Below are positions 16,786 through 26,283 of a DNA stretch of 64,000 nucleotides, in pieces. The stretch's first letter is position 1; each line of letters opens with the position of its first letter. The notes under the pieces were generated by a model. It saw nothing but the letters and a program-made list of their open reading frames with translations, did no database searches and was not told where the DNA came from. The translations under genes and the position numbers were made by a program. Source of the stretch: Actinomyces sp. oral taxon 897 (GTDB lineage: Bacteria; Actinomycetota; Actinomycetes; Actinomycetales; Actinomycetaceae); contig NZ_CP027236.1 in assembly GCF_002999235.1 (NCBI RefSeq), forward strand, positions 2,728,001-2,792,000, in the 5' to 3' direction.

Positions 16786-19155
16786 ATGGACTGGAACCAG
16801 CTGTCGACGGGAACGTGGGTGGTGCTGGAGTACGCGATCAAGATCGTGGCCCTGGGCGTCATCCCGGAGAACCGCCGCCCTTCCAGCTCCACCGCCTGGC
16901 TCGTCCTCATCTTCTTCCTGCCGTTCGTGGGCCTGCCGCTGTACCTCTTCCTGGGCAGCCCCTGGGTCCAGGGCAAGCGCTACCAGCAGCAGGTCGCCGC
17001 CACCAGGACCACACTGGCCTACACGCGCAACCTGCCCGACGCCCCCGAGGGCGCCACCCCCAGCCGCTCCCTGGGCTCGCTGCTGCGGATGAACCGGCGC
17101 CTGACCGGCCTGCCCTGCGTCACCGGGGAGGTCGTGGCCCTGCACTCGGACTCCCCGTCCACCTACGCCGCCATGGTGCGTGCGATCGACGCCGCTACCG
17201 GCCACGTCCACGTGGAGTTCTACATCCAGAGCTGGGATGAGGTCACCGACCCCTTCTACTCGGCCCTGGCGCGCGCGGTCCAGCGGGGCGTGACCGTCCG
17301 TCTTCTCCTGGACCACCTGGGAAGCCGCAAGTACCCCGGCTGGAACCAGCTCGGGCGTCGCCTGACCGCGGCGGGTATCCAGTGGTACCTCACAATGCCG
17401 CTGCTGCCCCTGCGTCGCCGCTGGCGTCGTCCGGACCTGCGCAACCACCGCAAGATTCTTGTCGTCGACGGTGAGCGCGCCTTTATCGGCAGCCACAATA
17501 TTATTGACCCCACCTACCGGCTGCGTCGCAATATCCGTGCCGGGCGCACGTGGGAGGACCTGACCGTGGAGGTCACCGGCTCGGTCGTGGTGGAGGCGCA
17601 GGCGGTCTTTGCCATGGACTGGTACTTCGAGTCCGGGGAGACCCTGGACCTGCTCGACGCCGTTCCCGGCGCCGCCGAGGCTCTCAGGAGGTCGCGGGTC
17701 AGGCGCGCGGACCCGGGTCAGGCGCGCACACTGGCACAGGTGACGGAGTCGGGGCTGGCCGCTGAGCTGGGGGTGGGGTCCGGGCTCGTCAGGGGGGTGC
17801 CCAGGCACCGGCTCGGGGGCAGGCACGTGCTCAGGGGCGGTTATGCCCAGAACGGGCGAGCGACCGTGGACGGGCTGACCGGGGGAGGGCCCCGTCCCCG
17901 AGGTCGGCACGCCCTCGGGAACAGCTACGCGATCGGGAACGGCTACGCGGCTGCTGGCGGTTACACCACCGCGGACGGCTACACGGTCGGAGGAAGGCAC
18001 CGGCTCAAGGGCGGCAGGCACCGGGCCAAGGGGGAGCCCGACCGCGCGGCCAGGCGTGACCAGAGGATCTCGGGGCAGGGGCCCCGAAGCGGATCCGTTG
18101 TTCCCGCCCCGGTTGGTTCTGGCCGGGTCGGTCCTGGCGGGACTGGTCCTGCCGGGACCGGTTCTGGCCGGGTCGGTCCTGCCTCGGTTGGTTCTGCCAC
18201 GGCAGGTTTTGCCGGGGCTGGTCCGGTTGGTCCTGGTGGGGCTGGTCCTGCTGGGGCAGGTAGGCCGCCTGCTGGCCGCGCACCGACCCGTCTCGCGCCG
18301 GATGGCCGCGCACCGGCTGGTCCTCGCCTCGCTAACCGGGGCCCGGCCGACGGGCTGCCTGCTGGCCGCGGCAGCGCCACGCCACCCCGGCCCGGGTACC
18401 TCGCTCCCTTCCACGACATGGACGACTCCTCGCTGAGTCCTCTCGTCGTCGCCTCCGCCTCCGTCACCGCCCCGGCGCCCTTGGTTAATGGTGCGATACC
18501 GCAGGTGGACGACTCCATAATCCTCCCTGAGCTCACCGCGCAGATTCTCGATACCGCCCCCGTGGGGACTCCCGCACCCCAGCCGGGACGTCCTGACGCC
18601 GTCGTCAACGCGATGCAGCTCGTCCCCTCCGGCCCCGGCTACCCCACGGAGCCGAACCTACGGCTGTTCCTCTCCCTTATCCAGAACGCCACCAGGCGAG
18701 TCTCTATTACCAGTCCCTACTTTATTCCTGATGAGGCGCTCCTGTCCGCCATGACCACGGCCGCCTACCGGGGGGTGGAGGTGGAGCTCTTTGTGGGACA
18801 GGAATCCGACCAGTTTATTGTCAACCACGCCCAGCGCTCCTACTACTCGGCGCTGCTCGCGTCGGGGGTTCGTATCTACCGCTACCCGGCGCCCACGGTG
18901 CTGCACGCCAAGTACATGACCGTGGACGGGGAGGCCTGCGTCATTGGCAGCGCCAATATGGACTTCCGTAGCTTTGCGCTGAACTACGAGGTCATGCTGC
19001 TGGCGTTCGGCGGAGACCTGGACGACCTCCTGCGGGAGAACGACGCCCACTACCGGGAGATCTCCACCGAGCTCACCGCGGCGCAGTGGGCGCGCGAGCC
19101 GTGGTGGAACAAGTACATTGACAATGTGTGCCGGCTCATGTCGTCGGTGCTGTGA
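16786..19155 (+). CDS. cls: Cardiolipin synthase-type phospholipase D protein with a ~300-residue insertion
   Basis: Catalyses transfer of a phosphatidyl group to form cardiolipin at the membrane. ATG 16786 follows GGCAGGA. Two N-terminal membrane helices (about residues 10-55) are followed by two HKD catalytic motifs: NHRKILVVDGERAFIGSHN (His221) and LHAKYMTVDGEACVIGSANM (His707). Normal family length is about 480-510 residues; this one is 789 because about 300 residues (roughly 304-605) are inserted between the two halves. The insertion is Gly/Arg/Pro/Ala-rich, includes GRVGPGGTGPAGTGSG-type repeats encoded by imperfect 15-nt units, and looks disordered. The insertion keeps frame, so the enzyme may still fold as two lobes. 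Confidence 0.88.
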   Translation: MDWNQLSTGTWVVLEYAIKIVALGVIPENRRPSSSTAWLVLIFFLPFVGLPLYLFLGSPWVQGKRYQQQVAATRTTLAYTRNLPDAPEGATPSRSLGSLLRMNRRLTGLPCVTGEVVALHSDSPSTYAAMVRAIDAATGHVHVEFYIQSWDEVTDPFYSALARAVQRGVTVRLLLDHLGSRKYPGWNQLGRRLTAAGIQWYLTMPLLPLRRRWRRPDLRNHRKILVVDGERAFIGSHNIIDPTYRLRRNIRAGRTWEDLTVEVTGSVVVEAQAVFAMDWYFESGETLDLLDAVPGAAEALRRSRVRRADPGQARTLAQVTESGLAAELGVGSGLVRGVPRHRLGGRHVLRGGYAQNGRATVDGLTGGGPRPRGRHALGNSYAIGNGYAAAGGYTTADGYTVGGRHRLKGGRHRAKGEPDRAARRDQRISGQGPRSGSVVPAPVGSGRVGPGGTGPAGTGSGRVGPASVGSATAGFAGAGPVGPGGAGPAGAGRPPAGRAPTRLAPDGRAPAGPRLANRGPADGLPAGRGSATPPRPGYLAPFHDMDDSSLSPLVVASASVTAPAPLVNGAIPQVDDSIILPELTAQILDTAPVGTPAPQPGRPDAVVNAMQLVPSGPGYPTEPNLRLFLSLIQNATRRVSITSPYFIPDEALLSAMTTAAYRGVEVELFVGQESDQFIVNHAQRSYYSALLASGVRIYRYPAPTVLHAKYMTVDGEACVIGSANMDFRSFALNYEVMLLAFGGDLDDLLRENDAHYREISTELTAAQWAREPWWNKYIDNVCRLMSSVL

Positions 19156-19439
19156 GGAGTGGCTCAGGCCGTGCCCCGGGGCCGGGTGGGACAGTGCGGC
19201 AAAGGGCGGGTCCGGTCCTCTCCGGCTCCGGTGGGGTGGACCTGCCCGTGGGTCCTGCGGTCCTGGTACGCCGGTGTCCTGGCTGCGTGGGCACGGTCTC
19301 CCGGGTGCCGCGGGCCGCGGTCCTGGTGCGCCGGTGTCCCGTGGGTCGCGCTGGGGCTGGCGCGCCCTGCTGGCTCCGAACCTACGACGTCCCTGTCGTC
19401 CTTCGCCCTCTGCCCCGCCCGGTGGCCTAGACTCAGGGC

Positions 19440-20540
19440 GTGGCTCTCACTATCGGAATCGTCGGACTGCCCAACGTCGGCAAGTCCACCCTGTTCAACG
19501 CCCTGACCCGCGCGAGCGTCCTCGCGGCGAACTACCCCTTCGCCACGATCGAGCCGAATGTCGGCGTCGTCCCCCTGCCTGACGCGCGACTGGGGCGCCT
19601 GGCCGAGATGTTCCACAGCGCCAAGGTGGTGCCTGCCACAGTGTCGTTCGTGGATATTGCCGGGATCGTGCGCGGGGCGAGTGAGGGCGAGGGTCTGGGA
19701 AACCAGTTCCTGGCCAATATCCGCGAGGCTGACGCCATCTGCGTGGTCACGCGCGCATTTGACGACCCCGACGTGGTCCACGTGGACGGTGTCGTCAACC
19801 CCGCCTCCGATATTGAGACTATTGCCACCGAGCTCGTTCTGGCTGACATCCAGACCCTGGAGAAGGCCGTTCCGCGCCTGGAGAAGGAGGTGCGCGGCAG
19901 GAAGACGGACGCCTCAGTGCTGGAGACGGCGCGGGCGGCGCTGGCTGTCCTGGGGGAGGGCACCCTGCTCTCCGCGGCAGTGGCCTCTGGCGACGCCGCC
20001 CGGGCCGGGATCGAGCCCGAGGTCCTGCGCACCTTCCAGCTCATGACCACCAAGCCCGTTATCTACGTGTTCAATATGGACGACGCCGGAATGGGGGACG
20101 AGAAGAAGCAGGCCGAGCTGCGCGAGCTCGTGGCACCAGCTGAGGCGATCTTCCTGGACGCCCAGTTCGAGGCCGAGCTGGTGGAGCTGGAACCTGATGA
20201 GGCTGCTGAGATGCTGCACGACAGCGGGCAGGAGGAGTCGGGGCTGGACAAGCTGGCGCGGGTCGGCTTTGACACCCTGGGCCTGCAGACCTACCTGACG
20301 GCGGGGGAGAAGGAGTCGCGTGCCTGGACCATCCGCAAGGGGGCGACGGCGCCGCAGGCCGCCGGGGTCATCCACACCGACTTTGAGCGCGGCTTTATTA
20401 AGGCCGAGATCATCTCCTTCGACGACCTCATGAGGTACGGCTCCGTGGCCGAGGCCCGCGCCCACGGCCGGGTGCGAATGGAGGGAAAGGACTACATTAT
20501 GGCCGACGGAGACGTGGTCGAGTTCCGCTTTAATGTGTGA
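19440..20540 (+). CDS. ychF: Ribosome-binding ATPase/GTPase YchF (OLA1 family)
   Basis: A 366-residue Obg-like P-loop protein of normal length. Motifs: GLPNVGKST (P-loop), SFVDIAGIVRGASEGEGLGN (G3 with the hydrophobic replacement typical of YchF), NMDD in place of NKxD, consistent with ATP preference, and a C-terminal TGS domain (DFERGFIKAEIISFDDL). It binds 70S ribosomes and acts in translation and stress. GTG 19440 has no ribosome site but lies 6 nt after TAGACT, a -10 box, suggesting leaderless translation. The 284 bases upstream (19156-19439) hold nothing else recognisable. Confidence 0.95.
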   Translation: MALTIGIVGLPNVGKSTLFNALTRASVLAANYPFATIEPNVGVVPLPDARLGRLAEMFHSAKVVPATVSFVDIAGIVRGASEGEGLGNQFLANIREADAICVVTRAFDDPDVVHVDGVVNPASDIETIATELVLADIQTLEKAVPRLEKEVRGRKTDASVLETARAALAVLGEGTLLSAAVASGDAARAGIEPEVLRTFQLMTTKPVIYVFNMDDAGMGDEKKQAELRELVAPAEAIFLDAQFEAELVELEPDEAAEMLHDSGQEESGLDKLARVGFDTLGLQTYLTAGEKESRAWTIRKGATAPQAAGVIHTDFERGFIKAEIISFDDLMRYGSVAEARAHGRVRMEGKDYIMADGDVVEFRFNV

Positions 20541-20584
20541 GATGCTTTTAATGAGCGGTCGCTCGTTGTTCCTGGCGTCTGCTA

Positions 20585-21753
20585 TGGCCGGAATTAAACA
20601 AAACGGTATTCTGGGATGGCTTCTGCGGGGTTCCTGGTTGACGTCTGCGGAGTATCTCGTGTAGGATTGTCTCGTGCAGATCGACATGACGAACGAGGAG
20701 CGGGACATCCTCATCAGGTGGAAGAAGCGCTCGGACACCTACAAGCTGGTTCGGATGAAGGCGGAGGCGATTGTGTACGCCGCCCGTGGCGTCGGCCTGG
20801 ACATTATCGCGGAGATGGTCGAGCGGACCGAGAAGACGGTACGCGAGTGGCTCTCGGAATGGCGGAGGTACAGGCTGGGATCCGTGGTGACCGGTCACGC
20901 CGGAAACGAGAACGCCGCAAAACTCAAGAGGGCGCAGAAGGAGGAGCTGGAGGAGATTCTCAGTAAGCCGCCCTCGGAGTCGGGAGTCAGAGCAGAGTTC
21001 TGGGACGTCCCGGCTCTCAGGGACGTCGTGCAGATCAGGTTCGGAGTCGAGTACAGGTCGGACTCCTCCTACCGGCTGCTCATGCGCTTCCTGGGAATGA
21101 GCCTCTGCTGCCCCGACCCGTTCGACAAGCGCCGCGACGAGGAGGCCGTCACCAGGCGGATGGCCGAGATCCGGCACCAGGTCAACGACCTGCTCCAGGA
21201 GGGCTGGGAGGTCTACACCGTCGACGAGGTCCGCGCCCGCCACGAGGCCGAGACAAGGCGCATGTGGCTCCCCAGAGGAAGGAGGACAAAACTGTACGTG
21301 GACCGTGAGAAGGCGAGCCAGTCGTTCTTCGGGGCACTGAGCCTGACGACCAGGAAGATGAGGATCTACCCCGTCGAGGGAGACCAGAACACCGAGCAGA
21401 CCATCCTCATGACGGGGCCGCCTCCAACGAGAGACCGACGAGGGAAAGAAGATCGCCGTCGTCCTGGACAACGCCAGGTTCCACCACGCCAGGGCCCTGA
21501 CCGACCTCTACGCCCCCGGCCAGGCCCTGGAACGCATAACACCCATCTACCTTCCCCCCTACGCCCCCGACCTTGGGTCCCACGGAACACGTACGGGACG
21601 CCGCCAAGAACCAGCACCGCCAACCTCCAACGCGACACCCCGGAGAAAACCTTCACGGCCTTCACCACCTACATCACCAACCGCACCTTCGACTACGACC
21701 TCGAGCACCTCCCAGTCACACCACCACACACCGATCTTGTTTAATTCCAGCCA
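20585..21753 (+). mobile_element. IS630-family insertion sequence (decayed)
   Basis: Imperfect terminal inverted repeats TGGCCGGAATTAAACAA (20585-20601) and TTGTTTAATTCCAGCCA (21737-21753) differ at one base and are flanked on both sides by the dinucleotide TA (20583-20584, 21754-21755), the IS630/Tc1 target duplication. The 1,169-bp element carries one transposase, now frameshifted. Confidence 0.85.
20674..21744 (+). pseudogene. IS630 transposase, frameshifted
   Basis: The N-terminal helix-turn-helix (GLDIIAEMVERTEKTVREWL) and the first catalytic Asp region (VYTVDEVRARHE) are in frame 1. Near 21405-21425 the frame changes and the second motif, IAVVLDNARFHHARAL ... ITPIYLPPYAPDL, is in frame 2. 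A third frame carries GPTEHVRDAAKNQH and frame 1 resumes at NLQRDTPEKTFTAF. At least three frame changes mean no active transposase. DDE transposases of this family normally have about 340 residues in a single frame or one programmed shift. Confidence 0.8.
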
Positions 21754-22083
21754 TACTTTGAATGGGGTCTGCGGTGACGCAGTCGCGTGGTCATTTATGT
21801 GTTGACGTCGTTCTCAGTCTTTTGTGGAGGTCTGCCGAGTATCTCCCGAAGGTGGGCGGCTCCGACTACGATGTGCCACTGTGCATGGGTGGAGGCCGTA
21901 AAAGAGTGATGAGCATCTCATATGCCTCGTTCGGGCGCCGAGCCCCTCGCCGTCGACCGTGGCCTGATGCGCGTCCGCGGGCCCCGGGGTTCGTTCCTCG
22001 CGAGACGTCGCCCGCCGGGGCTCGCGTCGAGCCGGTCCTGGTGGGAGGCTTGGGGCCACAGCGTCAACGACAGGAGGGCTCCC
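21754..22083 (+). other. Gap between IS630 and ddh
   Basis: 330 bases without a convincing gene. The open frames here lack ribosome sites until AGGAGG at 22072-22077, which belongs to ddh. A promoter for ddh must lie in it, but I see no clear -35/-10 pair. Confidence 0.4.
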
Positions 22084-23055
22084 ATGATCAGAGTCGCAAT
22101 CAACGGGTACGGCAACCTCGGGCGAGGTGCTGAGCGGGCGATCGCCCGCAACGACGACATGGAGCTCGTCGTCGTCTTCACCCGGCGTGATCCGGGCACG
22201 GTCGCCACGCAGGGGGCCCCGGTGGCCCACGTCGACGACATGCCGGACTGGGAAGGCAAGATCGACGTCTGCCTCGACTGCGGCGGATCCGCGACGGACC
22301 TGGCCGAGCAGGGCCCGGCGGCGGCCGCCTTCTTCAACACGGTCGACTCCTATGACACGCATGCCAAGATCCCGGCCTACTTCGCGTCCGTCGACGCCGC
22401 TGCCAGGAAGGCCGGCCACCTCGCCATCATCTCCACCGGGTGGGACCCGGGCCTGTTCTCCATGCTCCGGGTCCTCGGGGACGCGGTCCTGCCCGACGGC
22501 ACGACGACGACCTTCTGGGGGCCGGGTGTCTCGCAGGGGCACTCGGACGCGATCCGCCGCATCCCCGGGGTGGTGGACGCGAGGCAGTACACGCTGCCGG
22601 TGCAGGAGACCGTCAACGCGGTCAAGGCCGGCGACGACGTCGAGCTGACGACCCGCTCGATGCACCGGCGTGACTGCTACGTGGTGGCCGACGACGGCGC
22701 CGATCTCGCTCGCATTGAGAAGGAGATCGTGGAGATGCCGAACTACTTCGCGGACTATGACACCACTGTGACCTTCATCTCCGCCGAGGAGATGGCCGCG
22801 AGGCACAGCGGCATCCCGCACGGGGGCACGGTGATCCGTCGCGGCGAGACCTCCCCGGGGGTCGCTGCGCGCATTGGCTTCGAGCTCGACCTGGGATCGA
22901 ACCCCGAGTTCACCGGCTCCGTCGTGGTCGCAATGGGCCGGGCGGCTGTAAGGATGGCGGCACGCGGCGAGACCGGGGCGCGCACGGTCTTCGACGTGAC
23001 ACTGGCCGACCTGTCGGCGAAGGACCCGGCCGACCTGCGCGCGTCGTACCTCTGA
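22084..23055 (+). CDS. ddh: meso-diaminopimelate D-dehydrogenase
   Basis: Makes meso-2,6-diaminopimelate from L-tetrahydrodipicolinate, ammonia and NADPH in one step, for peptidoglycan and lysine. 323 residues, the normal length. NADPH-binding GYGNLGRG is at residues 8-15; family signatures NTVDSYDTHAKIPAYF, STGWDPGLFSMLR and GPGVSQGHSDAIRRIPGV are all present. ATG 22084 has an ideal AGGAGG site. It stands alone between an IS630 copy and a MerR remnant, not in a lysine operon, which suggests separate acquisition. Its regulation is not visible. Confidence 0.95.
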   Translation: MIRVAINGYGNLGRGAERAIARNDDMELVVVFTRRDPGTVATQGAPVAHVDDMPDWEGKIDVCLDCGGSATDLAEQGPAAAAFFNTVDSYDTHAKIPAYFASVDAAARKAGHLAIISTGWDPGLFSMLRVLGDAVLPDGTTTTFWGPGVSQGHSDAIRRIPGVVDARQYTLPVQETVNAVKAGDDVELTTRSMHRRDCYVVADDGADLARIEKEIVEMPNYFADYDTTVTFISAEEMAARHSGIPHGGTVIRRGETSPGVAARIGFELDLGSNPEFTGSVVVAMGRAAVRMAARGETGARTVFDVTLADLSAKDPADLRASYL

Positions 23056-23077
23056 CTGGCTGCCGGAGTCCACGGGC

Positions 23078-23179
23078 GTGACCGATATGGCCCGCGCCCT
23101 TAACGGTATCGCGCCGATGACCGTTCGCTATTACGAGCCGATGCGCCAGGCTGCTCCCGACCTCGCTGTACGAGCGTAG
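23078..23179 (+). pseudogene. MerR-type regulator fragment
   Basis: A 33-codon frame, VTDMARALNGIAPMTVRYYE then PMRQAAPDLAVRA, stop. The TVRYYE core is the first-helix/wing signature of MerR DNA-binding domains; no effector domain follows. It is a truncated remnant. Confidence 0.45.
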
Positions 23180-23629
23180 GGGCCGGTCTTCCCGAGGAAT
23201 GCGAGGAGGCCGTCCCCGGTCTCGTCTACAGCGCTTTCTGCCCGCGAGGTTGGCAGAGGCAGGTTCAGGGACTGGGGCACGTGCTCGAGAGCCCGGGTCC
23301 GTCAGTGTGGCGCTCGTCAAGGGCGTAGTGGCCGGGTGGGTGCGCACGCGCATTCACTCGGAGGGCTCAGTGGGTAAGGTCGATGTTCTCGCTGTGGATT
23401 CCGGCTTCCAGCGCCGGAGGGATCGGCCGGGCTGTCAAGCACGGCCGGGGGCATACTCTGGGCGCGGGAATGGCCATAATGACGGTGGAGACCGGAGGTG
23501 GTCCGGGGTAAGGGGCCAGGTGGTGGGGTGCCTGCCGAGTTCTCCCGGCGTGGGTCCGGGTGAATCGGGGCGGATTTATCTGGCGAACCGGATAATCTGC
23601 CGTCTGTCTGCTGGCCCGGTTCGTACGTG

Positions 23630-23760
23630 TGTCGCAATCTGAGGATCAGGGCGGTGGGCACTCTCTGCCGCGCTGGGGTCCGGGCTCCTGACCTGCGTGG
23701 ACATTGAGTGTACAAAGAGTTGTGCGGGGTGGGGTCGGCTCTGATCCTCAGATTGCGACA
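23630..23760. repeat. Perfect 20-bp inverted repeat pair
   Basis: TGTCGCAATCTGAGGATCAG (23630-23649) is matched by its exact reverse complement at 23741-23760. The 91-bp interior has no ORF. It could be a small non-autonomous element or a long stem-loop; no flanking target duplication is evident. Confidence 0.85.
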
Positions 23761-23920
23761 GAACCGTCCGCCCACCACCGCCGGGGCCGTGCATAGCCCC
23801 CTTATCCTAGGGCCGCCTCTGTGCTCCTGCCTGAATCTAGGTGTCCGCGCGAGCGTGTAGGGCGGGTTGCCGGCGGCGGCGCCACCGGGTGCCCAGCCGT
23901 AGAGGTGTTCGCGCGATTGC

Positions 23921-23956
23921 GTGGGGCGGGAGAACCGGATGGTCCTCCCGCCCCAC
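23921..23956 (-). terminator. Strong hairpin downstream of the cell-wall-binding gene
   Basis: GTGGGGCGGGAG (23921-23932) pairs perfectly with CTCCCGCCCCAC (23945-23956) around a 12-nt loop. It lies about 130 nt beyond the stop of the minus-strand gene at 24085. There is no U-tract, so terminator function is likely but not certain. Confidence 0.45.
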
Positions 23957-24084
23957 ACGTGCAGGTCCTCATCGGTCCCGCCTGTTCCAGGGGTCCTGGT
24001 GGCATCCTTATAGGAGACAGATGACGGTAGGAGAGACGATACAGTTGGCTACTGGTCTGCTGGCCTGAGGAGAATGGGGGACGG

Positions 24085-25554
24085 TCACCGCTTGGCGGCC
24101 CGGTATCCCGCGGCCTCCGCGTCCGACGCGTAGGCGAAGCACTCCTCGGCCTTGGTGACGTTGTAGGACTGCTGTCCTGGCCTGTGGTAGATCATACTGT
24201 CCTGGTTCCCCTTAATGGGGTGCGAGCTGGGGCAGGTGTAGGTGCCCGAGTAGATGCTGACCCACCGGCCGCTCCCGTTGAAGCGGTAACGGTTCCCGCC
24301 GGTGTACACCCACCCGGTGGACATGACCCCACTGCTGCCAAAGTAGTACCAGGATCCTCCAATCTGAGCCCAGCCGGTAGTCATGACCCCGCTAGTGCCG
24401 AAGTAGTACCAGACCCCTCCGATCTTGGCCCAGTCGGTAAGCATGGCGCCATTGGTGTTGAAGTAGTACCAGGCGCCTCCCTGGGGCAGCCAGGTGCTGC
24501 TGAGCATAGCACCTGAGTCGTTAAGGTAGAGCCAGTTCCCGCCTGAGGGGACCCACCTGCTGTGCTGCATGACGCCGTCGGTGCCGAAGTAGTACCAGGA
24601 CCCTCCGATCTGGGCCCACCCCGTGGTCATGGAGCCGTTTGCGTCAAAGTGGTACCACCATCCTCTTACCTGCATCCAGCCCGTGGACATGACCCCTTCA
24701 CGGCTGAAGTAGTACCAGGTCCCTCCGAGCTGCGCCCATCCCGTAGTCGCGGCTCCGCTGGGACCAAAGTAGTACCAGGATCCCCCGATCTGGGCCCACC
24801 CTGTGGTCATGGATCCGTTTGCGTTAAAGTAGTACCACCATCCTCTTACCTGCATCCAGCCCGTGGACATGACCCCTTCGCTGCTGAAGTAGTACCAGGT
24901 GCCTCCGAGCTGCGCCCATCCCGTAGTCGCGGCTCCGCTGGGACCAAAGTAGTACCAGGAGCCTCCCTGCGAGACCCACGCGCTGGTGGCCATGGTTCCG
25001 TTTGCGTTAAAGTAGTACCATGCTCCATCGACCTGGATCTGGCCCGTGGCCATGAAACCGTTTGCGTCAACGTAGTACCAGTAGCCTCCCTGGGGGATCC
25101 ACTTGTTGGTGGCCACCGTCCCTGAATCGGTCAGGTAGAGCCAGTTCCCGCCCGAGGGGACCCACTTGCTGTGCTGCATGACGCCGTCGGTACCGAAGTA
25201 GTAGGAGATTCCTCCGATACGCGCCCAGCCCGTGACCATGGAGCCGTCGACGTTAAGGTAGTACCGGGCCTCTCCCAGGAAGAGCCATCCGGTCTTCTTC
25301 ACGCCCTGGTCGTAGTAGTACCAGACCCCGCCTTCAGCGTGCCATCCCTGAAGAGCGGGGGCGACAGGCGGATCCGGGGGGACGGGAGGTGCGTCCGTCG
25401 GTCCGGCCTGAGGGTCTGGGGTGGCCGGTGCCTCGACCCCGGGGCTGGCCGTCTGCCCGACGTCGGGGTCGTCGGCCGTGGCTGCGGGAACAACGGCCCA
25501 CATGAATGACACCGCTGCGAGCGTCCCGATCGCGGATCGGTAGAGGTGGCTCAT
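24085..25554 (-). CDS. Secreted cell-wall-binding repeat protein (choline-binding-type repeats)
   Basis: 489 residues. Signal peptide about 1-28 (IGTLAAVSFMWAVVPAATA), a Pro-rich spacer to about 75, then 18 tandem units of about 20 residues of the GWAQIGGSWYYFGPSGAATT type (CW_binding_1/choline- and glucan-binding repeats), and a C-terminal domain (HPIKGNQDSMIYHRPG ... AEECFAYASDAEAAGYRAAK) like the small module at the ends of many actinobacterial surface proteins. No enzyme domain is present, so it is probably a wall- or glycan-binding adhesin. ATG 25554 is chosen over upstream starts because AAAGGA precedes it and the signal peptide then begins the protein. Three-repeat blocks of 180 bp are duplicated almost exactly. 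Confidence 0.85.
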   Translation of the reverse strand: MSHLYRSAIGTLAAVSFMWAVVPAATADDPDVGQTASPGVEAPATPDPQAGPTDAPPVPPDPPVAPALQGWHAEGGVWYYYDQGVKKTGWLFLGEARYYLNVDGSMVTGWARIGGISYYFGTDGVMQHSKWVPSGGNWLYLTDSGTVATNKWIPQGGYWYYVDANGFMATGQIQVDGAWYYFNANGTMATSAWVSQGGSWYYFGPSGAATTGWAQLGGTWYYFSSEGVMSTGWMQVRGWWYYFNANGSMTTGWAQIGGSWYYFGPSGAATTGWAQLGGTWYYFSREGVMSTGWMQVRGWWYHFDANGSMTTGWAQIGGSWYYFGTDGVMQHSRWVPSGGNWLYLNDSGAMLSSTWLPQGGAWYYFNTNGAMLTDWAKIGGVWYYFGTSGVMTTGWAQIGGSWYYFGSSGVMSTGWVYTGGNRYRFNGSGRWVSIYSGTYTCPSSHPIKGNQDSMIYHRPGQQSYNVTKAEECFAYASDAEAAGYRAAKR

Positions 25555-26283
25555 TGAATTCCTTTCTAGAGATATTGTGTGCCCGTGTCTTACCGCTGCT
25601 CCCGACAAGGAGGACCAGGAGATCCGCTTGCCTGCTGGCGGCGTCGGGCACATGGCTGCTGGTAGTACCTGCGAGGCTGGCGCGCAGTACGACTGACCCC
25701 AAGGCCGCCGAGCCGAGGGCCTGCACAGGTCAGGGCAGGCAGGGTAGGCGTGTTGGCGACCTTTTTATATCGATAAGGTAACGTTGCTGCGTGGAGGCCT
25801 CGCATGTCGCCCTATCGTATCTCCTGACCGTGCCTGAGGCCACTGACCGAATCGTCAGCTCGTGGCCGTAGGGCGCCGTCTCCTGGGGTGGTGGCTCCCG
25901 GACGGTTCCCGCCGGTGGGGGAGGCCCGATGGCGCCGTCCGTGGGTACGCCGCGCCGCGGCAGGATAGTCCCTGTGCGCTTGCGGTGCTCCCTGTCCACC
26001 GAGCTGACCTGGACGGGGGAGCCAGACGGTCCCTGCGCGTTCATGGCGCCCTCGCCGTGGTCCTGGCTGCTGTCCGGGGTGGGGAGAGGCTCCTCTCGGG
26101 CGGGTGCCGGGAGTCCGTGCTGAGCGTGGCCTGAACGACTGCGTCGTCTTAGGTGAGCACCCGGGGTGCGGGTTCGCGGCCTGGCCGGGTTTCACGTGGA
26201 ACAGGTCCGCGGGTGGTGTGTGGAGTGCGGGCGCCGCGCCCGTGGATATGAAGGGTCGGCCCGGGCGCTATATGCTGTGAGCA
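25555..26283. other. Divergent intergenic region upstream of the wall-binding gene and thiB
   Basis: About 730 bases with no recognisable gene. An AT-rich patch lies at 25762-25785, and a -10-like TATATG (26269-26274) sits about 10 nt before the TPP riboswitch and probably starts its transcript. Confidence 0.4.

Larger units (their letters stand above)
23180..24084. other. Long non-coding stretch with two inverted repeats
   Basis: No credible gene: the open frames lack ribosome sites and family signatures. It contains the 20-bp inverted repeat at 23630-23760 and the hairpin at 23921-23956, listed separately. Confidence 0.5.

Noticed and set aside
23199-23642. A 147-codon plus-strand frame between ddh and the inverted repeat
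   Set aside because: No ribosome site, Arg/Gly-rich, overlaps the inverted-repeat arm; nothing recognisable.
24085-25653. Longer form of the wall-binding protein starting at 25653
   Set aside because: It would bury the signal peptide 33 residues inside; ATG 25554 has AAAGGA.
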